From the NCBI RefSeq assembly GCF_000383955.1, contig NZ_KB913013.1, forward strand, positions 43,694 to 107,693: a stretch of 64,000 nt of DNA, given 5' to 3'. Position 1 is the stretch's first letter; every line of letters begins with the position of its first letter. Shown one piece after another: positions 1-9,228 of this stretch. The notes below the pieces were generated by a model that was not told where the DNA came from, made no database searches, and was given only the letters and a program-made list of their open reading frames with translations. The stretch comes from Rudanella lutea DSM 19387. Lineage in GTDB: Bacteria > Bacteroidota > Bacteroidia > Cytophagales > Spirosomataceae. The translations under genes were made by a program, and so were the position numbers.

Positions 1-30
1 TTCCTGCTCGGTGATCTCATAGCGTCTCAT
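1..30 (-). CDS. IS5-like transposase, N-terminal fragment (runs off the window)
   Basis: Only ten codons are visible, reading M-R-R-Y-E-I-T-E-Q-E on the minus strand from an ATG at 30. IS5-family transposases commonly begin with a very similar Arg-rich start followed by an acidic/Gln/Trp stretch, so this is probably the beginning of such a transposase. The identification rests on ten residues plus the IS-like terminus upstream. It might be another protein with a chance resemblance. Confidence 0.4.
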   Translation of the reverse strand, partial: MRRYEITEQE

Positions 31-81
31 GCCACAAAGATCGTAGGATTGGGTAAGTTTATCCTAATTGTCCACACACTC
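1..81 (-). mobile_element. Edge of an IS5-like insertion sequence
   Basis: The left edge holds the start of a minus-strand reading frame resembling IS5-type transposases, followed outward by a sequence ending in GAGTGTGTGGACAATTAG (read on the minus strand, about 64-81). That is the kind of terminus seen in IS427/IS1031-group elements, and it abuts TA at 82-83, the usual target duplication of that group. The other end lies outside the window, so the element cannot be confirmed here. Confidence 0.45.
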
Positions 82-120
82 TAAAAGCGATAAACCAATA
101 AATAAGAACTATTTCCTGAC

Positions 121-2991
121 TTAACCTCCCGATGGACCGTTCTCTCGGAATAGCTGCACCCAACCCTTGAGGATAACCGGCGGAGCCGAGGGGTCCAGAC
201 CCCCAAACCGCACCGACACCTCGTAGTAGTACAGCCCCGAGGGCTGCTCCTGACCCGCGCTGTTGCGCCCATCCCACCGAATCTGCGGGTCGGTGGTACT
301 GAACACCCGACCCCCCCAGCGGTTGTAGATCACCGTCTCTACCGACACCACAAACAACGAGCAACTGCCCGGCTGCCAGAGGTCGTTACGCCCATCGTTG
401 TTGGGGGTGAACACATTGGGCAGCACAAACTGGGGGCACACATCCTGACAAACCGTGTTGGAGGCTGGCCCCTCAATGCCGCGTCGGCTCACGGCCGTCA
501 CGTAGTAGCAGCCCGCTACGCTGGTCAGGCTCTCGTGGCGGAAGCTGGTGGTGGGCGTACTGGTGACCAGGCTGAAGCTCTGGGCGGGCCCGTTCAAGCG
601 GCTGTAGTAGAGGTTATAGCGGGCGGCTGGCTCGCAGCTCTGCCCGCCAGAGGGGTACTGCCAGCGCAGGTTGTTGCTGAAGCTGGTCTGGTTGCAGAGG
701 GCCTGCTGGGTGGCGGGGTCACAGGCGAGCGAGTCCAGGCTCAGGCGGGGTGCGCAGGGCCGGGTGGTGTCGAGGGGGCTGGCGCAGGCGATCTGGGAGT
801 AGTTGAGCAGCAGCCCCCGCACAGCGGTGGTGGAGGTGTAGCGGCCCACCGTCAGCACGCGGTAGCAGTAGTTGGAATCGACCGAGAGCGACAGGCTCTG
901 CACGCCGGCCAGGGTGGAATTGCCCGTGTCGGTGTAGCGGTAGGGCTGCCCCTGAACGGGTACACGGGCAACCTCGACGAGCGGTCCGGCCGTGCCGCGC
1001 CGGGATCGGAAGACGACGTGTGTCTGGTTGTCGTTAGACCAAGGGGTGTTGGTGGCCCAGGTGAGCTCAATCTGGCGCAGGGCGGGATTGAGGGAGAGCC
1101 GTGGGCTGGCGGCCGGTTCGGTGGCATCGACGCGGGTGAGTGTACCCTGGGGGGATGTCTGGAAGAAGTCGATGCGGTAGCGGTAGGCGTTGGCCTGGGT
1201 GTTGAGGCCCCGGTCGACAAAGAGGGTATCGGCCAGGCCGGGCAGGAGGCTGGAGGTGATGGCGGTGATCTGGGTGAAGTCGGTGCCGGTGAGTCCGGTG
1301 GCCCGGAAGACGCGGTACTGGAAGGGGGCGCCACCGTCGGCGGGGTTTAGTCCGATGGGCCGGGTCCAGCGGACGGTGATCTGTCCGCGCTGGGCGTCGG
1401 TAGAGTCGACGGTGACGTGGGTGATAAGGGGGGCCAGCAGGGGCAGGTCCACACACACGCCATCTGACACGACACTTTCCCCTCCGGCTGGCAACGCATA
1501 GCGGGCAACAATTCGGTAGCTATACTGCACGCCCCGGCGCAGGCCGGTGGTGTCGGTGAAGGTGTTGGTGCCGATGGGTACGGTGCCGACGAGGGCGTAG
1601 CCGGTGCTGGTCGACAGGCCGGTGGTACAGGTGCCTGATTGTAAGGGCGCGCACCCTTCCCGCCGGTACACCAGCATACGGGTACTGTCGGTAGAGGGGC
1701 TTGTGGGTGGAAGGCAGGTGTATGGGTTCCAGTTGAGTCGGATGGCGCGTCCGGTAGCGGTGGCCTGTGGGGTAGCGCGCAAGCCCTGTGGTCGGGGGCC
1801 AATAATGCGGATGCGGAAACTCTGCAAGGCCGCCAGCTGGGTGGCGGTTCGGCCGGGAAAATCGACCGCACGAACCAGTACATCGTATTCTTCCTGCCGG
1901 ATGTGGGCACAGGCCGTTTGCCAACGTATTTGTCCATTGGCCGGGCTTGTTTGCGGTTGAGTGACCGAAATAAGCGTGGCAAAAGGTGCTGGTAGAATAG
2001 CTGGGTTGTAAAGAATACCCTCTGGGTTTCGGTTGAAAATACCGCCAAAAGCGGTCAGTTCCAGCCGTTGGCCGTCGGGGTCGGTGGCCCGGATAGGCAC
2101 TTCGATCAGGCTACCCGCTTCGCGGCACAGGTCGGGAATGGGGTCGAGCAGGGGGCGGTTATTGCGTGAGTCACTCACGAAAATCTGCATGTCGCGGGTG
2201 ATCTCGCCAATGAGCACCCCGTCGCGCCATTCTTCCACAATGAACGCAATATTGTACTGACCTGCCTGAGCCGGGGAGTCCCAACAGAGATCGCCGGTGC
2301 GGGCATTGATCGATAATGAGGCCGGACCTGTATTGGCTTCGTTGCGCGGATTAGGCCCGACGATTGAAGGGTCGCGGTAGCCGTTTATGTTGAAACCCCG
2401 GCAGATACCACCTGGATTGGCTTCCTGCGGCACGGCCATGCGGTAAGCCAGGCTGTCGCCGTCGCTATCGAAGGCGGCTGGGTTGTGGCAAAACCGCTGT
2501 CCGATGCGGGCCGAATCGAGGGGAGGGTTGAGCAGAACGGGCGTTGAGTTTAGGCCCAGACCGGCATTGACCTGAATGGTAGTCCGAATCCAGAACGGTA
2601 TATCCTGCGAGGGTTGTCGCAGGTTGATTGTCTGGTCGTTGCGGTTGATGATGATCGCCGAAATCTGGTACACGCCCGGTCCCTGGTAGGTGTACTCAAA
2701 CTGGTAAATATTGACCGACGTATTGGGGTTGATGTTGCGCCGGGAGACACGCCGAACATTGAGGGTGGTGCCATCGCCGAGACAAAAGGCAACCTCGTTA
2801 GCATCGTCGGCTGCCAGTCGGCCGTTGCGTTCATCGAAGTAAGCCGTGAGAGTAATCTGGAACCGCAGCGAACTGCCGGGGATTCGACGGGTCGTGATTT
2901 CGCCCGCCCGTACGTGGGTGGCGTATGTCCATGTAGGGGCCAGCAACAGCAGTAACCCGAATCCTATCCAAAATGTATAACGTGTGAGCAT
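121..2991 (-). CDS. Large secreted protein with T9SS type B sorting domain (gliding motility-associated C-terminal domain)
   Basis: 956 residues. A signal peptide ends near residue 24 (hydrophobic run then TYA). The middle has Ig/FN3-like and PKD-like modules with repeated DPDG/DSDGDS segments and paired cysteines. The last ~95 residues carry the hallmark VFTPNNDGRNDLW followed by IYNRWGG and a final aromatic-rich strand, which is the type B sorting signal that directs proteins through the type IX secretion system to the cell surface. The role is most likely an adhesin or other surface protein. No enzymatic motif was seen. It is a single gene, with a strong hairpin upstream (3060-3112) that would terminate the preceding gene on the same strand. 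Confidence 0.9.
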   Translation of the reverse strand: MLTRYTFWIGFGLLLLLAPTWTYATHVRAGEITTRRIPGSSLRFQITLTAYFDERNGRLAADDANEVAFCLGDGTTLNVRRVSRRNINPNTSVNIYQFEYTYQGPGVYQISAIIINRNDQTINLRQPSQDIPFWIRTTIQVNAGLGLNSTPVLLNPPLDSARIGQRFCHNPAAFDSDGDSLAYRMAVPQEANPGGICRGFNINGYRDPSIVGPNPRNEANTGPASLSINARTGDLCWDSPAQAGQYNIAFIVEEWRDGVLIGEITRDMQIFVSDSRNNRPLLDPIPDLCREAGSLIEVPIRATDPDGQRLELTAFGGIFNRNPEGILYNPAILPAPFATLISVTQPQTSPANGQIRWQTACAHIRQEEYDVLVRAVDFPGRTATQLAALQSFRIRIIGPRPQGLRATPQATATGRAIRLNWNPYTCLPPTSPSTDSTRMLVYRREGCAPLQSGTCTTGLSTSTGYALVGTVPIGTNTFTDTTGLRRGVQYSYRIVARYALPAGGESVVSDGVCVDLPLLAPLITHVTVDSTDAQRGQITVRWTRPIGLNPADGGAPFQYRVFRATGLTGTDFTQITAITSSLLPGLADTLFVDRGLNTQANAYRYRIDFFQTSPQGTLTRVDATEPAASPRLSLNPALRQIELTWATNTPWSNDNQTHVVFRSRRGTAGPLVEVARVPVQGQPYRYTDTGNSTLAGVQSLSLSVDSNYCYRVLTVGRYTSTTAVRGLLLNYSQIACASPLDTTRPCAPRLSLDSLACDPATQQALCNQTSFSNNLRWQYPSGGQSCEPAARYNLYYSRLNGPAQSFSLVTSTPTTSFRHESLTSVAGCYYVTAVSRRGIEGPASNTVCQDVCPQFVLPNVFTPNNDGRNDLWQPGSCSLFVVSVETVIYNRWGGRVFSTTDPQIRWDGRNSAGQEQPSGLYYYEVSVRFGGLDPSAPPVILKGWVQLFRENGPSGG

Positions 2992-3059
2992 AGAAGAAAA
3001 CCGACTGGTATTCTTCTAACGGCAGGGCAATAAAAAGTGTATGTGGGGGCGGGAAAAAG

Positions 3060-3112
3060 GGAAAGGGAGGACGGAGAAGGGGGTAGTTCTCCCTTCTCCG
3101 TCCTCCCTTTCC
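3060..3112. terminator. Perfect 22-bp stem hairpin, purine-rich arms
   Basis: Positions 3060-3081 and 3091-3112 are perfect inverted copies (arms of GGGAGGACGGAG type) around a 9-nt loop. It lies five bases past the stop of the ATP-grasp gene and before the start region of the sorting-domain gene, so it probably ends ATP-grasp transcription. One of several intergenic dyads in this window built from quasi-repeated short words. Confidence 0.7.
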
Positions 3113-3116
3113 TCCT

Positions 3117-4601
3117 TTAATACAACACCCACGTGTCTTTGCCGCCACCCCCTTGCGAGGAGTTGACCACCAGCGAGCCTTTGCGAAGGGCTACGCGGGT
3201 GAGACCGCCGGGAATCACGTTGATGTCTTCGCCGTAGAGGATATACGGGCGAAGGTCCACGTGACGCCCTTCGGCTCCGTTGCCAACCAGACACGGTACC
3301 CGCGACAGGGAGATGGTCGGCTGGGCAATGTAGTTGCGCGGGTTTTCGCGGATTTTCCGGCGGAAGAGGTCATGATCCTCAGTCGTAGCTTTGGGTCCAA
3401 TCAACATCCCGTAGCCACCCGCTTCGTTGGCCTCTTTCACCACCAGCTGGGCAATGTTGTCGAGGACGTATTCACAGTCTTCGGTTTCGCCACAGATGTA
3501 TGTCCGCACGTTCGGGATAATCGGGTCTTCGCCCAGATAGTACTTTACAATGCGGGGTACGTAGGCATAAATCACCTTGTCGTCGGCTACGCCGGTGCCG
3601 GGGGCATTGGCAAGGGCTACCCGACCTTTTTTGTACACATCGAACAGGCCGGGCACCCCAATCAGCGACTCCGGGTTGAAGGTTTGCGGGTCGAGGAACG
3701 TATCGTCGATTCGGCGGTAAATCACGTCGACAATCTGAAATCCTTTGGTTGTACGCATTTTCACGTAGCCGCCCGATACCACCAGGTCGCGGGCATCAAC
3801 CAGCTCAACGCCCATTTGCTGGGCCAGGTACGAATGCTCAAAATAGGCCGAGTTGTAAATGCCCGGCGTCAGTACCACCACGGTTGGGTCGGGTCGGTCG
3901 GCAATGAACTGAAGCATCTGAAGCAGGCGGGTTGGGTAGTCCGATACCGGCCGTACGCCCGTGCGGGCCAGCACTTCGGGGAAGGTTTGCTTACTCAGCT
4001 CCCGGTTTTCGAGCATGTACGACACCCCCGATGGGCACCGGAGGTTGTCTTCCAAAACCATGTACTGCCCGTCGTCGCCCCGAATCAGGTCGGTGCCGGT
4101 AATATGGCACCAGATGTCTTTGGGTGGGCGCAGGCCGATGCAGGGTTGCAGAAAACACTTGCTCGACTCGATGAGGTCGCGGGGGACCACACCGTCGTTC
4201 AGAATATGCTGATTGTTGTAAACGTCGTGAATAAACAGGTTAAGGGCCTTGATTCGCTGAATAAGCCCCTGTTCGAGCCGGGCCCACTCAGCCGCTTCGA
4301 TAATCCGGGGGATAATGTCGATGGGCATGATCCGTTCTGTACCCTCGCCTTCGGAGTACACATTGAAGGTAATGCCCATGGCCATCAGAGCCCGTTCAGC
4401 CGCATGTTGGCGACTCACCAGATCTTCGCGACTGATTTGCTCCACCCGACGCCGAAACACTTCGTAGCCCGGCCGTACCTGCCCATCGGCGGTGAACATC
4501 TCATCGTAAAAATTCTCCAGGCCATAGTCCGAAAACGAGAAAGTCGTGGACTGCCCCTGGGTTTGAGTCATTGAGCCAAGTTGTTGCGATTGAAACTGCA
4601 T
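3117..4601 (-). CDS. Circularly permuted ATP-grasp type 2 protein (COG2308-like)
   Basis: About 494 residues from the ATG at 4601 (an upstream in-frame ATG at 4652 and a downstream one at 4571 are alternatives). The N-terminal motif YDEMF, the segment QPCIGLRPP.DIWCHITGTDLIR, and LEDNLRCPSGVSYMLENR match the DUF404/DUF407 circularly permuted ATP-grasp family, thought to perform ATP-dependent carboxylate-amine ligation on a peptide substrate. The C-terminus has the family's RPYILYG...PGGLTRVA...SSQGGG.KDTWVL ending. Family members usually sit beside an alpha-E protein and a transglutaminase-like protein. Neither is adjacent here, so its partners must be elsewhere or absent. Substrate unknown. 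Confidence 0.88.
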   Translation of the reverse strand: MQFQSQQLGSMTQTQGQSTTFSFSDYGLENFYDEMFTADGQVRPGYEVFRRRVEQISREDLVSRQHAAERALMAMGITFNVYSEGEGTERIMPIDIIPRIIEAAEWARLEQGLIQRIKALNLFIHDVYNNQHILNDGVVPRDLIESSKCFLQPCIGLRPPKDIWCHITGTDLIRGDDGQYMVLEDNLRCPSGVSYMLENRELSKQTFPEVLARTGVRPVSDYPTRLLQMLQFIADRPDPTVVVLTPGIYNSAYFEHSYLAQQMGVELVDARDLVVSGGYVKMRTTKGFQIVDVIYRRIDDTFLDPQTFNPESLIGVPGLFDVYKKGRVALANAPGTGVADDKVIYAYVPRIVKYYLGEDPIIPNVRTYICGETEDCEYVLDNIAQLVVKEANEAGGYGMLIGPKATTEDHDLFRRKIRENPRNYIAQPTISLSRVPCLVGNGAEGRHVDLRPYILYGEDINVIPGGLTRVALRKGSLVVNSSQGGGGKDTWVLY

Positions 4602-4706
4602 GTATAAATCGTTGTTTGCCGAACAATATACGGTATGGTGAGCTATTGGCAAAATTTATAGGCTATGGTGGTGGGATTGAGCCAGTTGTTGTTAAAGCCA
4701 GTCGGC

Positions 4707-5282
4707 TTATTGGGCAAATCGCTTCAGGGCCTGATAGACGCGGTGGGTAGGTAGCCCCATGACCGTGTAAAACGAACCTTCGAGCCGGTCGATGCCCACC
4801 AAACCGATGAAGTCCTGCGCGCCGTATGACCCTGCCTTGTCGAATGGCGCACACGCGCGGATGTAATACCGGATTTCGTCGTCGGTGAGGGGCGCAAAAA
4901 AGACCGTCGTTTCGTCGGTAAACGATTCCATCCCCTCGGGCGAGAGCAAACACACCCCCGTACGCACCCGGTGACTCCGCCCGGCCAAACTCCGTACCAT
5001 CCGAAAAGCCTCGGCTTCGTCGGCCGGCTTATTGAGCACCTCATTATCGAGTATAACCACGGTATCGGCGCACAAAACAAGCCGGTTGCCCAGGTCGGCC
5101 GTAAACCGCTCCGCTTTCTGGCGGGCCAGGTATTCGGCCACTTCATCCACGGGCATATCGGCCGGGAAATGTTCGTCGGTGGGGCGGGTTTCAATTGTGA
5201 ATGCAAAGCCCGCGTCGGTCATAAGTTGTTTCCGGCGGGGCGACCCAGAGGCCAGTACAAGCGGATATTTGAGTGAAATCAT
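4707..5282 (-). CDS. maf: Maf-like nucleoside triphosphate pyrophosphatase
   Basis: 191 residues, normal family length. The N-terminal signature LASGSPRRKQL (about 11-20), the ADTVV motif near residue 70 with the catalytic Asp, the conserved KPxxxxEAxxML-like helix (here KPADEAEAFRMV), and the late PFDKAGSYGAQ / GSFYTVMGLP motifs identify a Maf protein. These cytosolic enzymes hydrolyse dTTP, UTP and modified nucleotides to monophosphates and pyrophosphate, serving as house-cleaning enzymes or cell-division modulators. The gene is divergent from the MFS gene and follows the ATP-grasp gene's promoter region. Confidence 0.93.
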   Translation of the reverse strand: MISLKYPLVLASGSPRRKQLMTDAGFAFTIETRPTDEHFPADMPVDEVAEYLARQKAERFTADLGNRLVLCADTVVILDNEVLNKPADEAEAFRMVRSLAGRSHRVRTGVCLLSPEGMESFTDETTVFFAPLTDDEIRYYIRACAPFDKAGSYGAQDFIGLVGIDRLEGSFYTVMGLPTHRVYQALKRFAQ

Positions 5283-5421
5283 GGTCTCAAAGATAGCGAC
5301 ATGGCGGAAACAGATTACCCATTGGGGCGGGTACTGTGCGCAGCCAGCCGAAAAAAACCGGGCCTAATTGTACTGCCTGGTTGTTCATGTTCCTATTTTA
5401 CGCCCCCAAATTCAAACCCTC

Positions 5422-6606
5422 GTGCCGACGCCCCCCAACTCGCTCTCGAATACCCATCTGCTGGTAATTGTACTGGCTCAGTTTGCCGGCACCTCCCTGT
5501 GGTTTGCGGGCAATGCCATCCTGCCCGATATTCAGCCATTGCTCGGTTCGTCGTCGTTGAATGGCTGGATCACATCGGCCGTGCAACTAGGGTTTATAGT
5601 CGGCTCATTGCTCTACGCCCTGCTGGCTATCCCTGACCGCTACCCCACGGTGCGGGTGTTTCTGGTATCGGTGGTCTTGGCCGCCCTCTGTAACGCCTTG
5701 CTGTTGTTTGTCCCGTTGCAGTCAGTTTCAGTTTTGCTGAGCCGATTCGGTACTGGTTTTTTTCTGGCGGGCGTGTACCCCGTGGGCATGAAAATCGCGG
5801 CCGACTGGTTTCGGCCGGTGCTGGGTCGGGCTATGGGATTTCTGGTCGGTGCTCTGGTGCTTGGAACAGCCCTGCCACACCTGATTCGTGGGTTAGGGCA
5901 GTCTCTTTCGTTTCAGGCGGTGCTGCTGTCGGTAAGTGGGCTGGCTGTTGCGGGCGGTGTGGCATTGGTTCTGGTGGTCCCCTCAAAGCCCGTTCTGCTG
6001 GCGCGCCATCGGTTCAACCGGCGGGCTTTTGCCTTGCTCTGGCAACCCTCAGCCCTGCGGGCGTCGGTGTTGGGGTATGTCGGGCATATGTGGGAGCTGT
6101 ATGCCGTATGGGCATTTTTGCCTACGGCTTTAACCATGTATGCCGGGATGCATCCGTCGGCGGCCATTAACCCATCCGTGTGGGCATTTGGTGGCATTGC
6201 AGCTGGGTTTCTGGGGTGTACGCTGGGTGGCATGGCTGCCGGGCGGCTGGGTAGTGGTCGGGTAGCCTTGGGGCAGTTGGCCGTGTCGGGCGGGTGCACG
6301 CTGCTGCTCCCGTTTATGATACAAACCCCTCCAGCTGTGTTTGCCCTCTACCTGCTCGTGTACGGTGCCACTATTGCCGGTGACTCTCCGCAGCTCAGTA
6401 CGCTCGTTTCTATCCACGTACCCGCCGAAGTCCGGGGCAGTTTGATCACGCTCGTTACCTGTATCGGCTTCTCGATCACTATTGTTTCCATTCAGGCGCT
6501 GGCCGTTTTGCTCGACCGCACGGGGGGCTCTATCTGGTCATTCTGGCTCTTGGTGCCCGGCCCGGTTCTGGGCGTGTGGAGCTTGCGGACAGTTGCCAGA
6601 AAATAA
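5422..6606 (+). CDS. MFS transporter
   Basis: About 394 residues and about twelve hydrophobic segments, with the MFS loop-2-like stretch and a conserved PVGMKIAADWF...GRAMGFLVGALVLG segment typical of CynX/NimT-like major facilitator carriers. The frame is open further upstream from a TTG at 5368, but the first hydrophobic helix starts soon after the GTG at 5422, which gives a compact N-terminus, so I prefer GTG. Substrate cannot be inferred from sequence. Inner-membrane protein. A GNAT gene follows 29 bp downstream on the same strand and may be cotranscribed. Confidence 0.85.
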   Translation: MPTPPNSLSNTHLLVIVLAQFAGTSLWFAGNAILPDIQPLLGSSSLNGWITSAVQLGFIVGSLLYALLAIPDRYPTVRVFLVSVVLAALCNALLLFVPLQSVSVLLSRFGTGFFLAGVYPVGMKIAADWFRPVLGRAMGFLVGALVLGTALPHLIRGLGQSLSFQAVLLSVSGLAVAGGVALVLVVPSKPVLLARHRFNRRAFALLWQPSALRASVLGYVGHMWELYAVWAFLPTALTMYAGMHPSAAINPSVWAFGGIAAGFLGCTLGGMAAGRLGSGRVALGQLAVSGGCTLLLPFMIQTPPAVFALYLLVYGATIAGDSPQLSTLVSIHVPAEVRGSLITLVTCIGFSITIVSIQALAVLLDRTGGSIWSFWLLVPGPVLGVWSLRTVARK

Positions 6607-6635
6607 GTATATTTCCCTTTTACATTCCAAAACGA

Positions 6636-7151
6636 ATGACTATTCGAACGGCTACTCCTGCCGATGCCGAGTCTCTGGCTCGTGTATCAGCCATAACTAT
6701 GCGCGAAGCGTTTGGGCCCCCTTTCAATCCGATGGCGTGGGTAGATGCGTACATTGAAGCATCGCTCACGGTGCCTCAGTTGGAACAAGAGCTTGCCGAC
6801 CCTCGGTCTACGTTTTTTGTGGCCGAAGGGGCTGAAGGTGAGTTGATAGGCTTTGCCAAAGTGCGTAAGCAACGCCCCCCGCGCCGGATGCCCGAGCGGA
6901 ATGCGCTGGAGATTCAGCGCATTTATCTGCTGCAGGCGCATACGGGGGGCGGCCGGGGCCGACAACTGATGGAACATTGCCTGCAGTTTGCACGAGCTCA
7001 AGGCTACAAGGCGGTGTTTCTGGGGGTTTGGGAGCGCAACGAACGCGCCCAACAGTTTTACAGTCATCTGGGTTTTAAACCTTTTGGGTGGCATTATTTC
7101 CAATTTGGGCCCGACCGGCAGCGTGACATTTGGATGCAAAAACCGTTATAA
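6636..7151 (+). CDS. GNAT family N-acetyltransferase
   Basis: 171 residues from the ATG at 6636. It starts with the typical TIRTATPADAESLARV strand-helix, carries an acetyl-CoA binding loop HTGGGRGRQLM (motif A, Q/RxxGxG/A-like) after the strand IQRIYLL, and ends with VWERNERAQQFYSHLGF (motif B), the classical GNAT C-terminus. It acetylates an unknown small molecule or protein amine. The stop is immediately before the GTG proposed for the following barrel protein, so the two probably share a transcript. Confidence 0.9.
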   Translation: MTIRTATPADAESLARVSAITMREAFGPPFNPMAWVDAYIEASLTVPQLEQELADPRSTFFVAEGAEGELIGFAKVRKQRPPRRMPERNALEIQRIYLLQAHTGGGRGRQLMEHCLQFARAQGYKAVFLGVWERNERAQQFYSHLGFKPFGWHYFQFGPDRQRDIWMQKPL

Positions 7152-7155
7152 GTTC

Positions 7156-9099
7156 GTGAATAGCTATTACGCAGACAGACTTGATAGAAACCAATGGGCT
7201 TTTGTTCTGTTGGTCATTGTCTGTTTGTGTACTGGCGCGCAGGCACAAACGCCCGACTCCACCGATCGCCGTCGGCCCCCGGCCGATTCGCTGGCAACGG
7301 CCCGGTCAAGGATGATGGCCGACAGCATGCTTCAAAGCAATGATAGCTTGTTCTACACGCGGTTCAAGCAGAATATGTACAAACGACGGTTGACCCGACA
7401 GTTGTACGATGCCTTGTTCAGGGATGTGTACAACAGCCGGGGCCGTACTGGTGAGGTGAGCACGATTGATGCCAACCCGTTTGCCGAGTTTGAAGGGCGG
7501 GTGATTGGCACAATTCATATCCGGCGGCTCGATGTGTTCGGGCAGAGTGTGTACGACACGCTCCGGCAGTCGCGCAATTGGGTCGAACGAGTGGCGAGCC
7601 GCCTACACGCCAACACCCGCGAGGGCATTATCCGGCGTTCGTTTCTGCTCATCCGCGAGGGCGACCTTGTCGATCCTGATGTATTGAAAGATAACGAGCG
7701 GCTCCTCCGAACAACACCTATTTTCCACGATGCCCGGATTCTGGTGGTGCCCCGGCCCGGTAGCCGACAATTTGTGGATGTGTACGTGATCACGCAGGAC
7801 GTCTGGTCGCTGCTGCCGGGTGGGGGATTTGGCGGGCTCAACAACTTTAGTGTGGAACTCGATCAACGTAACTTTCGGGGGGTGGCCCATCAGCTATATA
7901 ACCGATTCAGCTACAATACCACCCGGCCGGGACAGAAAGTAGAGTATCAGGGTCGGTATGCCATTCCGTACGTAAATATTCTGGGGGTCCGCACGTTTCT
8001 GACGGCACAGGCTGACTTCATCTACCTGCGCGACATCAAGCAGATGTCGTTTAAACTATACCGGCCCTTTATCACCCCCGATACCAAATACGCGGGTTCG
8101 CTCGAACTGAATAACACCCGCCTGAACAGCCGCTATTTCGACGAGCGCGACAGTGCCCGGTTTGTGGGTCTCAACTACAACTTTCTGGATATCTGGATTG
8201 GGCGGGCCTTTCGGGTCAACTGGGGCGGCTCCGATGCACTTACCCGTAATCGGCTCGTGATTGCCGGGCGGGTCACCCGGTACGAATACCTCGACCGGCC
8301 CCCCGTCACGGCCGATAGCAACCAGTTGTATCAGAATAGCCGCACCGCTCTGTTCAGCGTGGGGTATTCGCAGCGCCGGTACGTGCGCGACGTGCTCATT
8401 TATGGCTTTGGGCGTACCGAAGACGTGCCGATCGGGAGTCTGGTTTCGTTTATAGGCGGAATCGACAATGCCGAATTGGGTGAGCGGCTCTATACGGGGT
8501 TCAATTTTTCTCGTGGGCAGTATTTACGCAACATCGGGTACCTCTACGGCTTAATGAATGTAGGTGGGTATTATCGGTCGGCCAAGGTAGAGCAGGGGGT
8601 GTTTTCGGTAATTGGCAATTATTTCAGCCCCTTGCACAAAACCACCTGGGGGAATATGCGCCATTTTCTGAACGTCCGGCTTACCTACGGAACCCAACGA
8701 TTTAACAATGAATTTATCATGCTGAGCGGCCGGGAGGGAATCGGCATTAACAACGATGCTCTGCGCGGTACTAAACGGCTATTGATCGGGTACGAGAACG
8801 TTTTGTTTTCCAAACTCGACGTAGTCGGGTTCCGGGTAGCCATTGTTACCTTCGCCAACTTTGGGCTGATTAGCTACCCCAAACGTCTGTTAGTGCAGAG
8901 CCCTCTCTATCAGGGGTATGGAATCGGGTTTCGGTTCCGAAACGAAAACCTGGCCTTCAATAGTTTTCAGCTGCGGTTGGCCTATTACCCCAACATCCCC
9001 AACAACCGCAATGAGTTCCGGTACAACTTCGAGGGAATTACAGGCCTCCGTTTCCGTGATTTCGACATTGCGGCCCCCGAAATAGTGCCGTTTCGCTGA
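7156..9099 (+). CDS. BamA/TamA-like (Omp85 superfamily) outer membrane protein
   Basis: About 647 residues from a GTG at 7156, four bases after the GNAT stop. The open frame extends upstream into the GNAT gene but only this start places a signal peptide (WAFVLLVIVCLCTGAQAQ) near the N-terminus. Residues ~105-230 look like POTRA-type modules (IRRLDVFG, FLLIREGDLVDPDVLKDNERLLRTTPIFHDARI, VYVITQDVWSL). The remainder is a run of amphipathic strands with DQRNFRG and GFRFRNENLAF segments, as in Omp85 barrels. It is shorter than BamA, so it is more likely an accessory relative than the essential assembly factor. Confidence 0.82.
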   Translation: MNSYYADRLDRNQWAFVLLVIVCLCTGAQAQTPDSTDRRRPPADSLATARSRMMADSMLQSNDSLFYTRFKQNMYKRRLTRQLYDALFRDVYNSRGRTGEVSTIDANPFAEFEGRVIGTIHIRRLDVFGQSVYDTLRQSRNWVERVASRLHANTREGIIRRSFLLIREGDLVDPDVLKDNERLLRTTPIFHDARILVVPRPGSRQFVDVYVITQDVWSLLPGGGFGGLNNFSVELDQRNFRGVAHQLYNRFSYNTTRPGQKVEYQGRYAIPYVNILGVRTFLTAQADFIYLRDIKQMSFKLYRPFITPDTKYAGSLELNNTRLNSRYFDERDSARFVGLNYNFLDIWIGRAFRVNWGGSDALTRNRLVIAGRVTRYEYLDRPPVTADSNQLYQNSRTALFSVGYSQRRYVRDVLIYGFGRTEDVPIGSLVSFIGGIDNAELGERLYTGFNFSRGQYLRNIGYLYGLMNVGGYYRSAKVEQGVFSVIGNYFSPLHKTTWGNMRHFLNVRLTYGTQRFNNEFIMLSGREGIGINNDALRGTKRLLIGYENVLFSKLDVVGFRVAIVTFANFGLISYPKRLLVQSPLYQGYGIGFRFRNENLAFNSFQLRLAYYPNIPNNRNEFRYNFEGITGLRFRDFDIAAPEIVPFR

Positions 9100-9161
9100 G
9101 TCATTGGTCAACTTTTTGCTTAAAATTGAGCAGGTGGGAACAAAAAATCTTTAGTTTAGTG

Positions 9162-9193
9162 TTGATACATTAAATGTAATAACATTATATTTG
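9162..9193 (+). promoter_or_regulatory. Bacteroidota-type promoter for the MarR gene
   Basis: TTG at 9162-9164 and TATATTTG at 9186-9193, a perfect TAnnTTTG -7 element, are 21 bp apart, the layout known for the primary sigma factor of Bacteroidota. The MarR ATG follows 35 bp downstream. No Shine-Dalgarno is apparent. Confidence 0.7.
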
Positions 9194-9228
9194 TGCCATC
9201 AACTCAATTAAACCACCTACCCCCGAAC

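Noticed and set aside
535-1350. A 271-codon Gly-rich plus-strand frame inside the sorting-domain gene
   Set aside because: Low-complexity Gly/Val/Ala composition and full overlap with a well-supported gene.
3153-4574. A 473-codon frame antisense to the ATP-grasp gene
   Set aside because: The opposite strand encodes a clear family member with conserved motifs. Long antisense frames are common in GC-rich coding sequence.
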